From contig JBBIMA010000001.1 in the NCBI GenBank assembly GCA_037444625.1, positions 1-64,000 of the forward strand: DNA of 64,000 nucleotides, in the 5' to 3' direction. This stretch comes from DTHT01 sp037444625 (GTDB lineage Bacteria; Acidobacteriota; Terriglobia; Bryobacterales; Bryobacteraceae). Positions 36,021 through 44,068 of the stretch are shown here, in pieces. The position numbers were made by a program, and so were the translations under genes. Position 1 is the stretch's first letter; each line of letters starts with the position of its first letter. Below the pieces are notes generated by a model that was not told where the DNA came from, did no database searches, and saw only the letters and a program-made list of their open reading frames with translations.

Positions 36021-37846
36021 GGGTTCGCCAGCGGCTCCGGCTCCAGGAACTGCAACTCGTGCAGCCGTTGGTAGACGCCCCCGGCCGTCACCAGCTCCTC
36101 GTGCCGGCCGCTCTCCACGATCCGCCCGCGGTCCAGCACCACGATGCGATCGGCCCGGCGCACCGTCGAGAGCCGGTGGGCGATCACGATCACCGTCCGC
36201 CCCGCCATCAGATTGGCCAGGGCCCGCTGCACCAGCAGCTCGGATTGCGTGTCCAGATGCGAGGTGGCCTCGTCCAGGATCAGGATCGGGGCGTCTTTGA
36301 GCAAGGCCCGGGCGATGGCGATGCGCTGCCGCTCCCCGCCGCTCAACTTGATCCCCCGCTCGCCGATCACCGTATCGTACCCCTGGGGCAAAGCCTCGAT
36401 GAACTCCTCGGCCAGGGCGTTGCGCGCCGCCCGCCGGATGGACTCCCCATCGGCCCCCCAGCGGCCGTAACGAATGTTGTTGGCCACCGTGTCGTTGAAC
36501 AGGAAGGTGTCTTGGGCCACGATGCCGATCTGCCGCCGCAGCGAAGCGAGCTGGAGATCGCGCACGTCGCAGCCGTCAATCAGCACCGCCCCCCGCGTCA
36601 CGTCGTAAAAGCGCGGCAGCAGGTTCACCAGCGTGGTCTTGCCCGCCCCGCTCGGTCCCACTACGGCCAGCACCTCGCCCGCCCGCACCTCCAGCCGGAT
36701 GTCCTCCAGCAGGAAGCCGTTGGGTGAGTTCGGGTAGCGGAAGCTCACCCGGTCAAAGACGATCGAACCCTGGAAGCGCTCCAGCGGCCGCGCCCCCGGC
36801 CGGTCGCGCACTTCCTCCCGCCGGCTCAAGTACTCGAAAACCTTCTGCGACGCCCCCAGCGCCTGCTGAAAAATATTATGGATGCCCGTCAGCCGTTTCA
36901 CCGGCTCGTAGAGCATCAGCAGGGCGATCACAAAGCTGGTGAACTGCCCGGTGGTCATCTCCCCGGCTTTGATCTGGTTGCGCGCGTAGGTCAGCAGGCC
37001 CACGATCGTGATGGCCCCGAAAAACTCGATCAGCGGCGAGGCCAGCGCCTGCTGCGCCACGTAGCGCAGATTGCTCGACCGCAGGCGCCGGGCGGCCGCT
37101 CGGAAACGCTGCGATTCGTGTTCCTCCGCCCCGAACGACTTCACCACCTGGTGGCCGGCCACGGCCTCCTGGAGAATGTGCGTCAGCTCGGCCGCCGCAT
37201 CCTGCGCCCGCCGCGTGGTCCGCCGGATGCGCAGGCCGATGCGCGCCGTCGGCAGCAGCACGAACGGCAGCACGGTCAGGCTCACCAGCGCCAGCTTCCA
37301 GTCGTTGTACAGCAGCACCAGCAGCAGCCAGATCACCGTGAAGGACTGGCGCAGGAAATCGGCCAGCATGTGCGAGGTGGCCAGTTGCACCTTGTCAATG
37401 TCGTTCATGATCGAGGAGATCAACCGGCCGGTCGAGTGCAGCTCGAAGAACTCGAAGCCGTGACGCAGCACCTTGTCGAACACCCGCTGGCGCAGGTCGG
37501 TCACCGCCGAAAGCCCCACCAGATTCACCAGGTAGTTGCCGGCGTAATCCGCCACCCCCTTCACCAGGAACGTGCCCAGGATCCCGCAGGCCACCATGGT
37601 CCACACGTTGCGGATCCCCTCCGGCACGAACTGGTGCAAGTACACCGGCCGCTCCAGCCAGGGAATCGTGAACAGATGCACCGGCACGTTGGGCGCCGCC
37701 GGATTCAGCACCCGGTCGAAAACCGGGCCGACCAGCAGGGCGATCATGGCGTGGGCCGCCCCGGCCAGCGCCAGCAGCAGGACCGAGCCCGCCAGCGCCG
37801 GCCAGTACGGGCGCACAAAAGCCAGCAGCCGCAGCAGTTCCTTCAT
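36017..37846 (-). CDS. MsbA-like ABC exporter (fused TM and ATPase)
   Basis: 609 residues. Six membrane helices in the first 330 residues (for example PALAGSVLLLALAGAAHAMI and FVIALLMLYEPVKRL), then an ATPase with VVGPSGAGKTTLVNLLP, IVAQDTFLFNDTV, KLSGGERQRIAIARALL, ILILDEATSHLD and IAHRLSTVRRA. This architecture suits a homodimeric lipid flippase. Being coupled to a heptosyltransferase gene suggests export of lipid A or another lipid to the envelope, a role inferred from context. Confidence 0.88.
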   Translation of the reverse strand: MKELLRLLAFVRPYWPALAGSVLLLALAGAAHAMIALLVGPVFDRVLNPAAPNVPVHLFTIPWLERPVYLHQFVPEGIRNVWTMVACGILGTFLVKGVADYAGNYLVNLVGLSAVTDLRQRVFDKVLRHGFEFFELHSTGRLISSIMNDIDKVQLATSHMLADFLRQSFTVIWLLLVLLYNDWKLALVSLTVLPFVLLPTARIGLRIRRTTRRAQDAAAELTHILQEAVAGHQVVKSFGAEEHESQRFRAAARRLRSSNLRYVAQQALASPLIEFFGAITIVGLLTYARNQIKAGEMTTGQFTSFVIALLMLYEPVKRLTGIHNIFQQALGASQKVFEYLSRREEVRDRPGARPLERFQGSIVFDRVSFRYPNSPNGFLLEDIRLEVRAGEVLAVVGPSGAGKTTLVNLLPRFYDVTRGAVLIDGCDVRDLQLASLRRQIGIVAQDTFLFNDTVANNIRYGRWGADGESIRRAARNALAEEFIEALPQGYDTVIGERGIKLSGGERQRIAIARALLKDAPILILDEATSHLDTQSELLVQRALANLMAGRTVIVIAHRLSTVRRADRIVVLDRGRIVESGRHEELVTAGGVYQRLHELQFLEPEPLANP

Positions 37847-38766
37847 GCCGCCAATCTCAAGCGTAGCAGGGCGCCGAACACCTCGGCCTCGCTGACGGCC
37901 GCGATCGAACCACGCGCCACGATCACCTCGGAAACCGTCTTCCAGGGCCGCCAGACCTGCGGATCCGAGTCCCCGAAAATCACCAGCACGGGCAGGCCCA
38001 GCGCGGCCGCCATGTGGGCCGGCCCCGAGTCGTTCCCAATGAACAACGACGCTCCGCCCAGCAGGCTCTTGACCTCGCCCAGCGGCGCGCCGGCCAGCAC
38101 GCGGTGCGGGCGGAAGGCGCTCAGATCCTCGCCCGGACCCGCGATGAAGACCGTCTCCAGGCCCCACTCCTCGGCCAGCCGCCGCGCTATGCCCAAGAAG
38201 CGCTCCGCCGGCCACGTCTTCTCCGGGCTGGAGGCCAGCGGATGAATCACGGCGTACGGCCGCTCGGCCGGCGCCCGCGGCTCCGCGAACAGCCTGGCCC
38301 GCGGCACTTCCCCCCGCGGCGCACCCAGGTAAAAGATTGCCGAGGCGATGTGCTCGGCCGTGTGCACCTTGCGATTCACGCCCAGGATCTGCTGAGCGGT
38401 CGGAATGCGGATGTTGTAAAGCGCGCGGTAGCGGAAGTGCGCGAAGCCCGCCCGCCAGCGCGCCAGGGAAGCCGCTGTCAGCCAGGCGCTGCGCGGCCCC
38501 CCGTGCAGGTTCAGACAGAGGCGCGCCCGCCAGCGCGCCAGCCTGCCCGGCTCCGGCGCCAGCAGCGCCTCGATGTCCGGGTTGCCTTCAAAAACCGGCG
38601 CAAAACGCTCCTCGACCGCCACCGCCACCCGGAGGTCCGGGCGATGCCGCTTGAGGATCTCCAGCGCGGGCGTCGTCAGCACGCAGTCCCCCATCGAGCG
38701 CAGGCGGATCACCAGCACGCGCGCGCCCGGGGGCAGCTTCTCCAGAGTGTTGCCCGGCGGCTTCAC
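37843..38766 (-). CDS. Glycosyltransferase family 9 (heptosyltransferase type)
   Basis: 307 residues. VLVIRLRSMGDCVLTTPALE at the N-terminus and GNDSGPAHMAAALGLPVLVI near the C-terminus are the GT9 donor and acceptor signatures; VIHPLASSPEKTWPAERFLG lies between. Members add heptose to lipopolysaccharide core. The GTG start sits in the stop of the Trm112-like gene (GTGA). Together with the downstream exporter it points to LPS assembly. Confidence 0.88.
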   Translation of the reverse strand: MKPPGNTLEKLPPGARVLVIRLRSMGDCVLTTPALEILKRHRPDLRVAVAVEERFAPVFEGNPDIEALLAPEPGRLARWRARLCLNLHGGPRSAWLTAASLARWRAGFAHFRYRALYNIRIPTAQQILGVNRKVHTAEHIASAIFYLGAPRGEVPRARLFAEPRAPAERPYAVIHPLASSPEKTWPAERFLGIARRLAEEWGLETVFIAGPGEDLSAFRPHRVLAGAPLGEVKSLLGGASLFIGNDSGPAHMAAALGLPVLVIFGDSDPQVWRPWKTVSEVIVARGSIAAVSEAEVFGALLRLRLAA

Positions 38767-38933
38767 TCTTCGATGGTGGCCTCGTCCACCAGCATCACCG
38801 GAATGTCGTCCCGGATGGGGTAGACGCGCTTGCAGGCCACGCACTTCAGCCCGCTCTCGTCCGGCTTGAGCTCGACCGGCTGCTTGCACACCGGGCAAAC
38901 CAGGATCTCCAAGAGTTCCTTGCTGATAGCCAT
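38763..38933 (-). CDS. Trm112-family small zinc-ribbon protein
   Basis: 56 residues, short but complete. LLEILVCPVCKQPVELK and LKCVACKRVYPIRDDIPVML give four cysteines in two CxxC pairs, the Trm112/YcaR pattern. Such proteins are found next to lipid-A and LPS genes; the eukaryotic homologue activates methyltransferases. It is the first gene of the nine-gene run. A TACACT box lies 12 bases before the ATG. Confidence 0.85.
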   Translation of the reverse strand: MAISKELLEILVCPVCKQPVELKPDESGLKCVACKRVYPIRDDIPVMLVDEATIEE

Positions 38934-38945
38934 AGCCGGCTTCTC

Positions 38946-38951
38946 AGTGTA
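38946..38951 (-). promoter_or_regulatory. -10 box of the nine-gene operon
   Basis: On the minus strand TACACT precedes the Trm112-like ATG by 12 bases. It is the only promoter-like element found upstream of this run. The divergent plus-strand box at 39019 shares the same 98-base gap. Confidence 0.4.
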
Positions 38952-39018
38952 GCAGAAGCGGCCCGCGCCCGCGCCTCACGGCGCCGCGGCGCAGACCTCC
39001 GTCGGCTCGGCCGCAGGC

Positions 39019-39024
39019 TATACT
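39019..39024 (+). promoter_or_regulatory. -10 box of a probable leaderless mRNA
   Basis: TATACT is followed by 7 bases and the GTG start of the next gene; no Shine-Dalgarno is present between them. Confidence 0.5.
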
Positions 39025-39031
39025 GGCCAGC

Positions 39032-39919
39032 GTGAGGGAACTGCGCATCGTGGCCTCGCGCCACTCGGCCTTTTACAGCCCGCTGATCGCCACCCTGGCG
39101 GGCGGCTTTCTCGAGCAGGAAGGTTGGAAGGCGTCTTACCGCCCACTGGCCCCGGGCGAGCGCTCGCATGAGCTGATCGCCGCCGGCCGGGCCGACGTCA
39201 TTCAGTCCGCGGTCTCCTCGAACTGGCTGCTGGCCGAGCGCGGCGGGCGCGATCTGCCCCCGCATTTCGCCCAGATCAATCGCCGGGACGGCTTCTTCCT
39301 AGTGGCGCGCGAGCCCGACCAGGCGTTCCACTGGCGCAAGCTCGAGGGCCGCCGCCTGCTGGCTGACCACGCCGCCCAGCCGCTGGCCATGCTCCGCTAC
39401 GCCGCCTTCCGCCAGGGCGTCGCCTGGGACCGCATCCGCCTCACGGACGCCGGCTCGCCCGAAGCCATCCAGGCCGCCTTCCGCGCCGGGGAGGGCGACT
39501 ACGCCCATCTGCAAGGTCCCGCCGCGCAGCAGTTGGAATGCGAAGGCGTGGGCTTCGTGGCGGCCTCGGTGGGCGAGGCCATGCCGCCGGTGGCCTTCAG
39601 CAGTCTGACCGCCTCGCGCGCCTTCCTGGCGGGTGAAGCAGCTCGGGCCTTCCTGCGGGCCTACGTCCGGGCGCGGGAGTGGGTGCGCAGCGCCCCGGCC
39701 GAAGAGGTGGCCGCGCGCGAGGCCTCCTTGTTTCCCGATATCCCGCCGGCCGCGCTGGCCCGGGCGGTGGCCCGCTACCAGGCGCTGGGCTGCTGGGAGG
39801 GCGGCTGGGAGATTCCCCGCGATCTTTACGAGCAGGCCCTCGAGGTTTTCCTCCACGCGGGCGCGATCACCCGGCGATGGGCCTACGAAGAGGTGGTCCT
39901 CCTGCCGGAGGCGGACTAG
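39032..39919 (+). CDS. THI5/NMT1-like periplasmic-binding-fold protein without signal peptide
   Basis: 295 residues beginning at GTG with MRELRIVASRHSAFYSPLIA, already the first beta strand of an NMT1/SsuA-type binding fold; no leader exists. ERSHELIAAGRADVIQS and LADHAAQPLAMLRYAAFRQG fit the family. The Cys-rich motif of yeast Thi5 is absent, so pyrimidine synthesis is not supported. No permease or ATPase is adjacent. A cytoplasmic ligand-binding role is inferred; ligand unknown. Its stop shares CTAG with the converging rhodanese gene. Confidence 0.65.
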   Translation: MRELRIVASRHSAFYSPLIATLAGGFLEQEGWKASYRPLAPGERSHELIAAGRADVIQSAVSSNWLLAERGGRDLPPHFAQINRRDGFFLVAREPDQAFHWRKLEGRRLLADHAAQPLAMLRYAAFRQGVAWDRIRLTDAGSPEAIQAAFRAGEGDYAHLQGPAAQQLECEGVGFVAASVGEAMPPVAFSSLTASRAFLAGEAARAFLRAYVRAREWVRSAPAEEVAAREASLFPDIPPAALARAVARYQALGCWEGGWEIPRDLYEQALEVFLHAGAITRRWAYEEVVLLPEAD

Positions 39920-40812
39920 TCGCGCTCGGATCCCAGCGAAAGAGGCGTCCCCGCCGTCCGATTCCACTCCGCCAGCGATCCGTCGTACAAGGCCGCCTCG
40001 TAGCCCAGATAACGCGCCAGGAAATAGACGTAGGCCGCTTGCACCCCGGCCACGCAGTAGCAGACCAGCCTGCGGCCCGGCTGCGCTCCGGCCTGCTCGA
40101 ACAGCCGGCGCAGCTCGGCCTCCGGACGCAGCACGGGATTCTCCCGGCCGGCCAGCGCATCCAACCAGTAGAGGTTGACCGCGCCCGGAATATGACCGGC
40201 GCGGCCCGGATTGCCGGAAGCTTTCTCCCCCAGGTATTCCGCCCGCGGGCGGGCGTCCACCAGCAGCTCTCGGCCGCCGGGCTTTTCCGCCAGCTCGCGC
40301 ACGCGCGCCAAATCCGCCACGATCCCCGGCCGCACCCGCGCCGTCAGCCGACCTCGCGCCGGCGTCGCTTCCTCCTGCGAGACCGGACGGCCCTCGGCCC
40401 GCCATTTCTCCCAACCCCCGTCCAGCAGGGCGGCGTGGCCGCCGTGACCCAGGTAGTCCAGGGTGAACCAGGCACGCGCCGCCGCCAAGCCCGGATTGTC
40501 GCCGTAGAGAACCACGCGCGTGTCGTCCCCGACGCCCAAAGCCTGAAACTCCTCGACCAGTTCGGCCACCGGCGGCAGCTCGGCGGGCAGGCCGTCGCGC
40601 GCCGGCGCGATCCGGTCCCAGACCAGCAGGCGCGCGCCCGGAATATGGCCCGCCCGGAAGGCGTCCGGGTTGCGGGTCACGTGCAGCACGACCAGCTTGG
40701 GGTCCCCCAGATGGGCTGCCAGCCAGCCGGTGGACACCACCAAATCGGAACGCAGGCTCGGGGCGGCCAGCCCGGCGCCCGCCGCCAGAAGAAGGCACCA
40801 TCCAGTACGCAT
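39916..40812 (-). CDS. Exported rhodanese-type sulfurtransferase
   Basis: 298 residues: signal peptide (MRTGWCLLLAAGAGLAAPS), then two rhodanese domains. The first, without catalytic Cys, includes FRAGHIPGARLLVWDRIA and DGGWEKWRAEGRPVS; the second includes DARPRAEYLG, GHIPGAVNLYWLDAL and the active-site loop CYCVAGVQAAYVYF. It resembles thiosulfate/3-mercaptopyruvate sulfurtransferases acting in the periplasm. Confidence 0.87.
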   Translation of the reverse strand: MRTGWCLLLAAGAGLAAPSLRSDLVVSTGWLAAHLGDPKLVVLHVTRNPDAFRAGHIPGARLLVWDRIAPARDGLPAELPPVAELVEEFQALGVGDDTRVVLYGDNPGLAAARAWFTLDYLGHGGHAALLDGGWEKWRAEGRPVSQEEATPARGRLTARVRPGIVADLARVRELAEKPGGRELLVDARPRAEYLGEKASGNPGRAGHIPGAVNLYWLDALAGRENPVLRPEAELRRLFEQAGAQPGRRLVCYCVAGVQAAYVYFLARYLGYEAALYDGSLAEWNRTAGTPLSLGSERD

Positions 40813-40885
40813 GAAGCCACTCTAGCGCGGCCGGACGGGCGGCGCAGGCCTTCGGGCCGCCGGCCGCGCCTCGGGCGCGCCGGTG

Positions 40886-40891
40886 TATATT
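40886..40891 (+). promoter_or_regulatory. TATATT box before the 1000-residue secreted protein
   Basis: A -10-like hexamer 22 bases before the ATG. No clear -35. It lies in the 101-base gap between divergent genes. Confidence 0.3.
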
Positions 40892-40913
40892 CGATGGGCA
40901 CGGCGGTCCGAGC

Positions 40914-43900
40914 ATGGAACGCCCGAGGAGAATGCCCGTGCGGAACTCTGCGGCAATCATCGCGGCCATCGGCGCCGCTTGCTGGGCCCAGCCGGATCGG
41001 GTCGTTCCCGCCATCAACGACGTCGAACCCTGGCGGCAAGTTGGCCAGCAACCCTACGAGATGACCTGGACTCAGCGCGAGCAGCACCCCCGGACGCTGG
41101 TGGATTTCGAAGACCTGGCAGGCTGGAAGCTGGAGCTCTACGGCGGCGCCGAAGGAGAACTCCGCCGCAGCCGGGAGCAGCAAATGTGGGGCCGCTACGT
41201 GGCCGGGTTCTTCTATTCGGGCCGGGGAAAACAGAGCCGCCTGGTGGCGCGCCCGCCCGAACCCTTGCCCATTCCCGAGCGCTTCGATTCCATCGAACTC
41301 TGGGGCTACGGCAACCGCTGGAGTTGGGTCAACGATCCCTCCACGCCCCCGGCCGTGGTCTCCGTGCTTATCAGCGACGCCCGCGGCAAGGAGTTCGCCG
41401 TCCGGCTTACCGACATCCGCTGGAAGCAGTGGTGGCTCATTCACCGCCGCCTGCCCCGGGAGACGCTGGCCGCCATCGTCTGGCCCGCTCGTTTCACCGG
41501 CCTGGAGATCGCCCAGGTGCAGCACAGCGAGCGGCGCTATTTCTACTGCGACTCGCTGGCCTTCTATACCGAACAGCCGGCGCCGCTCGAATTCCGACCC
41601 CAACCCAAGCGCAATCTCAAGCCGTTCCGAGGCCAGATCGCCGGACTGAACACCGGCCAAGGCACGCTGCCCTTCCCGACCCGCGAGGAAACCATCCTCC
41701 CGGCGAACTTCGAGCGCGACTTCCGCGTCTCGAGCGAACGCCCGGCCCCGGGACGATTCCAGTTCCGCTACCAAGGCAAGGATGCCCAAGTCCTCTACGA
41801 GTACCGGCCCCGCACCGGCGAGCTGGAGGAGATCAGCGCCAGCCTCAACGGCGGCCCTCCCTTCCGCCCGCTGGCCGGCGGCGGACTGCGTTTCACCGAC
41901 ACCCCCGCCGGCCAGGTTTCGCGCGGCGAGTTGCTGGCCGCCGCCCTCGAGGACGGCGTGCTGACGGCGCGCTTCCGCCACGGCGCGCGCCTGGCGGAGT
42001 ATCAGTTGCGCCTCTGGCAGAAATCCCTCGTGCTCGACGTGTGGTGCGAGGGAGGCGAGGCCGTCGAACTCGATTTCGGCCGCGTCGCCGGCGTGGACAA
42101 TCCCAGGCCGCTCCTGGTCCCTTATCTCACCTACGGCGCCGCCAACCCCCGCGTCCTGCTCGCCGGCCCCCCGGAGCGGCCTTTGTTCGCCTCGGTCTGG
42201 TTCGACTGGTACCGCTCGAACGCCTCCCAACCCTACGCCCCCAAGAACCCGGCCGTCGCCGCCGACGCCGCCCAGATCAACGGCGGCTTGCGCTACCTTC
42301 CCAAGACCGACGGGCAACGCAACAACCTCTACGAGCGGATCTTCCTGACCGTCTCCTCCCGCTACGAAGAGACCCTGCCCACCATCGCCAACCCGCCCTC
42401 CCTCCGGCAGCAGGAGGGCAAGCAGGTGGTCTGGACCGTCACCTCACCCAGCACCTTCCAGGCCGACCACCTCCGGTGCCGACGCATTCGCTCCTACGGC
42501 CTGGACAAGATCATGCAGCACAGCCACGAGGTTACCTGGCGCGACGAGGGCGATAGCTTCACCCTGCGCTTGCGCGCCGCTCCTCAAAAGGGCGGCGACG
42601 CCGGCCTGCGCTGGTACGTTCAGGCCCAGAACGCCCTGGGCTGGCTTCAGGGAACTTACACCAATTACACCGACTTCGCTCCCGTCAACACCAATTGGAA
42701 TCCCGATTACGTCCAGCGCGAACCCAGCGGCGAATGGCGCCGGGCCTGGCCGCGCAACTACGCCCTCAAACCCGCCAAGGCCGTCGAGCTCGACCAGTTC
42801 TACGCTCCCAGAATCAAGGAAACCTACGGCGTCAGGATGTCCTACACCGACGTCCACACCGCCGTCGCCCCCTGGGCTTACTGCGATTTCGACGCTCGTG
42901 TGCCCGGCGCCGGGACCTTCGCCGCCACCTTTTACGCCTACGGCCAGCTCCTGCTCAATGACCAGCGGATCTACGGCCCCACCCAGTCCGAGGGAACTTA
43001 CCAGTGGCTCTACGCGGGACTCGAGTCGGGCTCCTACGGCTGGGTCTACACCGATGTCAACCTGCTTGCCCACCCGCTGGACGTGGCCTTCATGCTCCTC
43101 AAAATCCATCCCCTCGAAGCCGATTACGGGATGGGTTACACCGATTACTACTTGAGCCGGCTCGATCCCCAATGGAAACAATCGCCCAAACGGCGCGACT
43201 ATGTGGACCTGTTTCTGGCCACCGCCATCGGCTACGGCAACCTGGGCTGGCTGGTGGCGGACTGGGGCCTGGAGGATGAATTCGGCGTCGAGGTGATGGC
43301 CCGCTCCTATTACATGATGCAGCAGCTCCAGCAGCAGTACGCCTTCGTGGCCCCGCGAAAGATCGAGTACGCCGCGCCCGACGGGCGCCGCCTCAGCCCG
43401 AGCGAAGCCCACGCCACCGGCGCCATCGCCGATTCCCGGCTGCACGTCGAGTACGAAAACGGCACCCACGTCTATGTGAACCGGGCTAAGGAAGGTATCT
43501 GGAAGGTGACCGACAACCACGGCCGCCCCATCGAGCTGCCCGTAAACGGCTGGCTCGCCTTCAACCCCGGCGCCGGTTTCTATGAGGCCTCAGCCCTCTC
43601 AGCCGGCCGGCGAACGGATTACGTCCGGGCCCCGGAATACGAATTCCTCGACGGCCGCGGCGCTTGGACCGAGCAGGGACGCCTGGCCGCCGCCGGCGCC
43701 GTCGCCCGGCGCGATCGCGCCCCGGGCGTCATCGAACTGGTGGACATCTACGGCAACCGCCGCATCGCCTTCGAGGCCGCCGCCGAGGGAACCCTGCTGG
43801 CATACGACTGGGAGGGGAGGAATCTGGGGGCGGTGCCTTTGAAACCGCTGCGCCCCGGCTGGCGGCAATTCGAGCCGCTCCCCAACGGCCGGACCTACGT

Positions 43901-43916
43901 CTTCGGCGCCCGCTAA
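40914..43916 (+). CDS. Large secreted protein, possibly carbohydrate-active
   Basis: About 1000 residues with a signal peptide (PVRNSAAIIAAIGAACWAQP). The first 230 residues look like a beta-sandwich carbohydrate-binding region (LVDFEDLAGWKLELYGGAEG, then SIELWGYGNRWSWVNDP). The middle third, with MSYTDVHTAVAPWAYCDFDA and QSEGTYQWLYAGLES, looks like a (beta/alpha) glycosidase-type barrel holding acidic residues at strand ends. The end is again beta-rich. I do not recognise the family; a polysaccharide-degrading role is inferred. Another ATG lies six codons downstream of the chosen one. Confidence 0.68.
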   Translation: MERPRRMPVRNSAAIIAAIGAACWAQPDRVVPAINDVEPWRQVGQQPYEMTWTQREQHPRTLVDFEDLAGWKLELYGGAEGELRRSREQQMWGRYVAGFFYSGRGKQSRLVARPPEPLPIPERFDSIELWGYGNRWSWVNDPSTPPAVVSVLISDARGKEFAVRLTDIRWKQWWLIHRRLPRETLAAIVWPARFTGLEIAQVQHSERRYFYCDSLAFYTEQPAPLEFRPQPKRNLKPFRGQIAGLNTGQGTLPFPTREETILPANFERDFRVSSERPAPGRFQFRYQGKDAQVLYEYRPRTGELEEISASLNGGPPFRPLAGGGLRFTDTPAGQVSRGELLAAALEDGVLTARFRHGARLAEYQLRLWQKSLVLDVWCEGGEAVELDFGRVAGVDNPRPLLVPYLTYGAANPRVLLAGPPERPLFASVWFDWYRSNASQPYAPKNPAVAADAAQINGGLRYLPKTDGQRNNLYERIFLTVSSRYEETLPTIANPPSLRQQEGKQVVWTVTSPSTFQADHLRCRRIRSYGLDKIMQHSHEVTWRDEGDSFTLRLRAAPQKGGDAGLRWYVQAQNALGWLQGTYTNYTDFAPVNTNWNPDYVQREPSGEWRRAWPRNYALKPAKAVELDQFYAPRIKETYGVRMSYTDVHTAVAPWAYCDFDARVPGAGTFAATFYAYGQLLLNDQRIYGPTQSEGTYQWLYAGLESGSYGWVYTDVNLLAHPLDVAFMLLKIHPLEADYGMGYTDYYLSRLDPQWKQSPKRRDYVDLFLATAIGYGNLGWLVADWGLEDEFGVEVMARSYYMMQQLQQQYAFVAPRKIEYAAPDGRRLSPSEAHATGAIADSRLHVEYENGTHVYVNRAKEGIWKVTDNHGRPIELPVNGWLAFNPGAGFYEASALSAGRRTDYVRAPEYEFLDGRGAWTEQGRLAAAGAVARRDRAPGVIELVDIYGNRRIAFEAAAEGTLLAYDWEGRNLGAVPLKPLRPGWRQFEPLPNGRTYVFGAR

Positions 43917-43957
43917 CCGCTCGGTCGCCCTCCCCTTCGCCCCCGCGGAACTGCCGG

Positions 43958-44030
43958 TGGGCCCTGCTGGATTCGAACCAGCGACCAACGGCTTATGAGG
44001 CCGCTGCTCTGACCGCTGAGCTAAGGGCCC
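43958..44030 (-). tRNA. tRNA-Ile2 (anticodon CAT, lysidine type)
   Basis: On the minus strand a 73-base tRNA with acceptor GGGCCCT/AGGGCCC and no encoded CCA. The anticodon arm has the loop CTCATAA (CAU). D arm, loop and T arm (GGTCGCTGGTTCGAATCC) closely follow the E. coli ileX pattern rather than tRNA-Met, so it should read AUA after conversion of C34 to lysidine by TilS. Confidence 0.88.
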
Positions 44031-44068
44031 GCCGCTCGAGCCCCATTATCGCAGATGCACCCGCCCTC

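Noticed and set aside
43958..44030. Reading this tRNA as tRNA-Met because of its CAT anticodon
   Set aside because: Its stems and the CTCATAA loop match the ileX pattern (isoleucine, lysidine-modified) better than elongator or initiator tRNA-Met.
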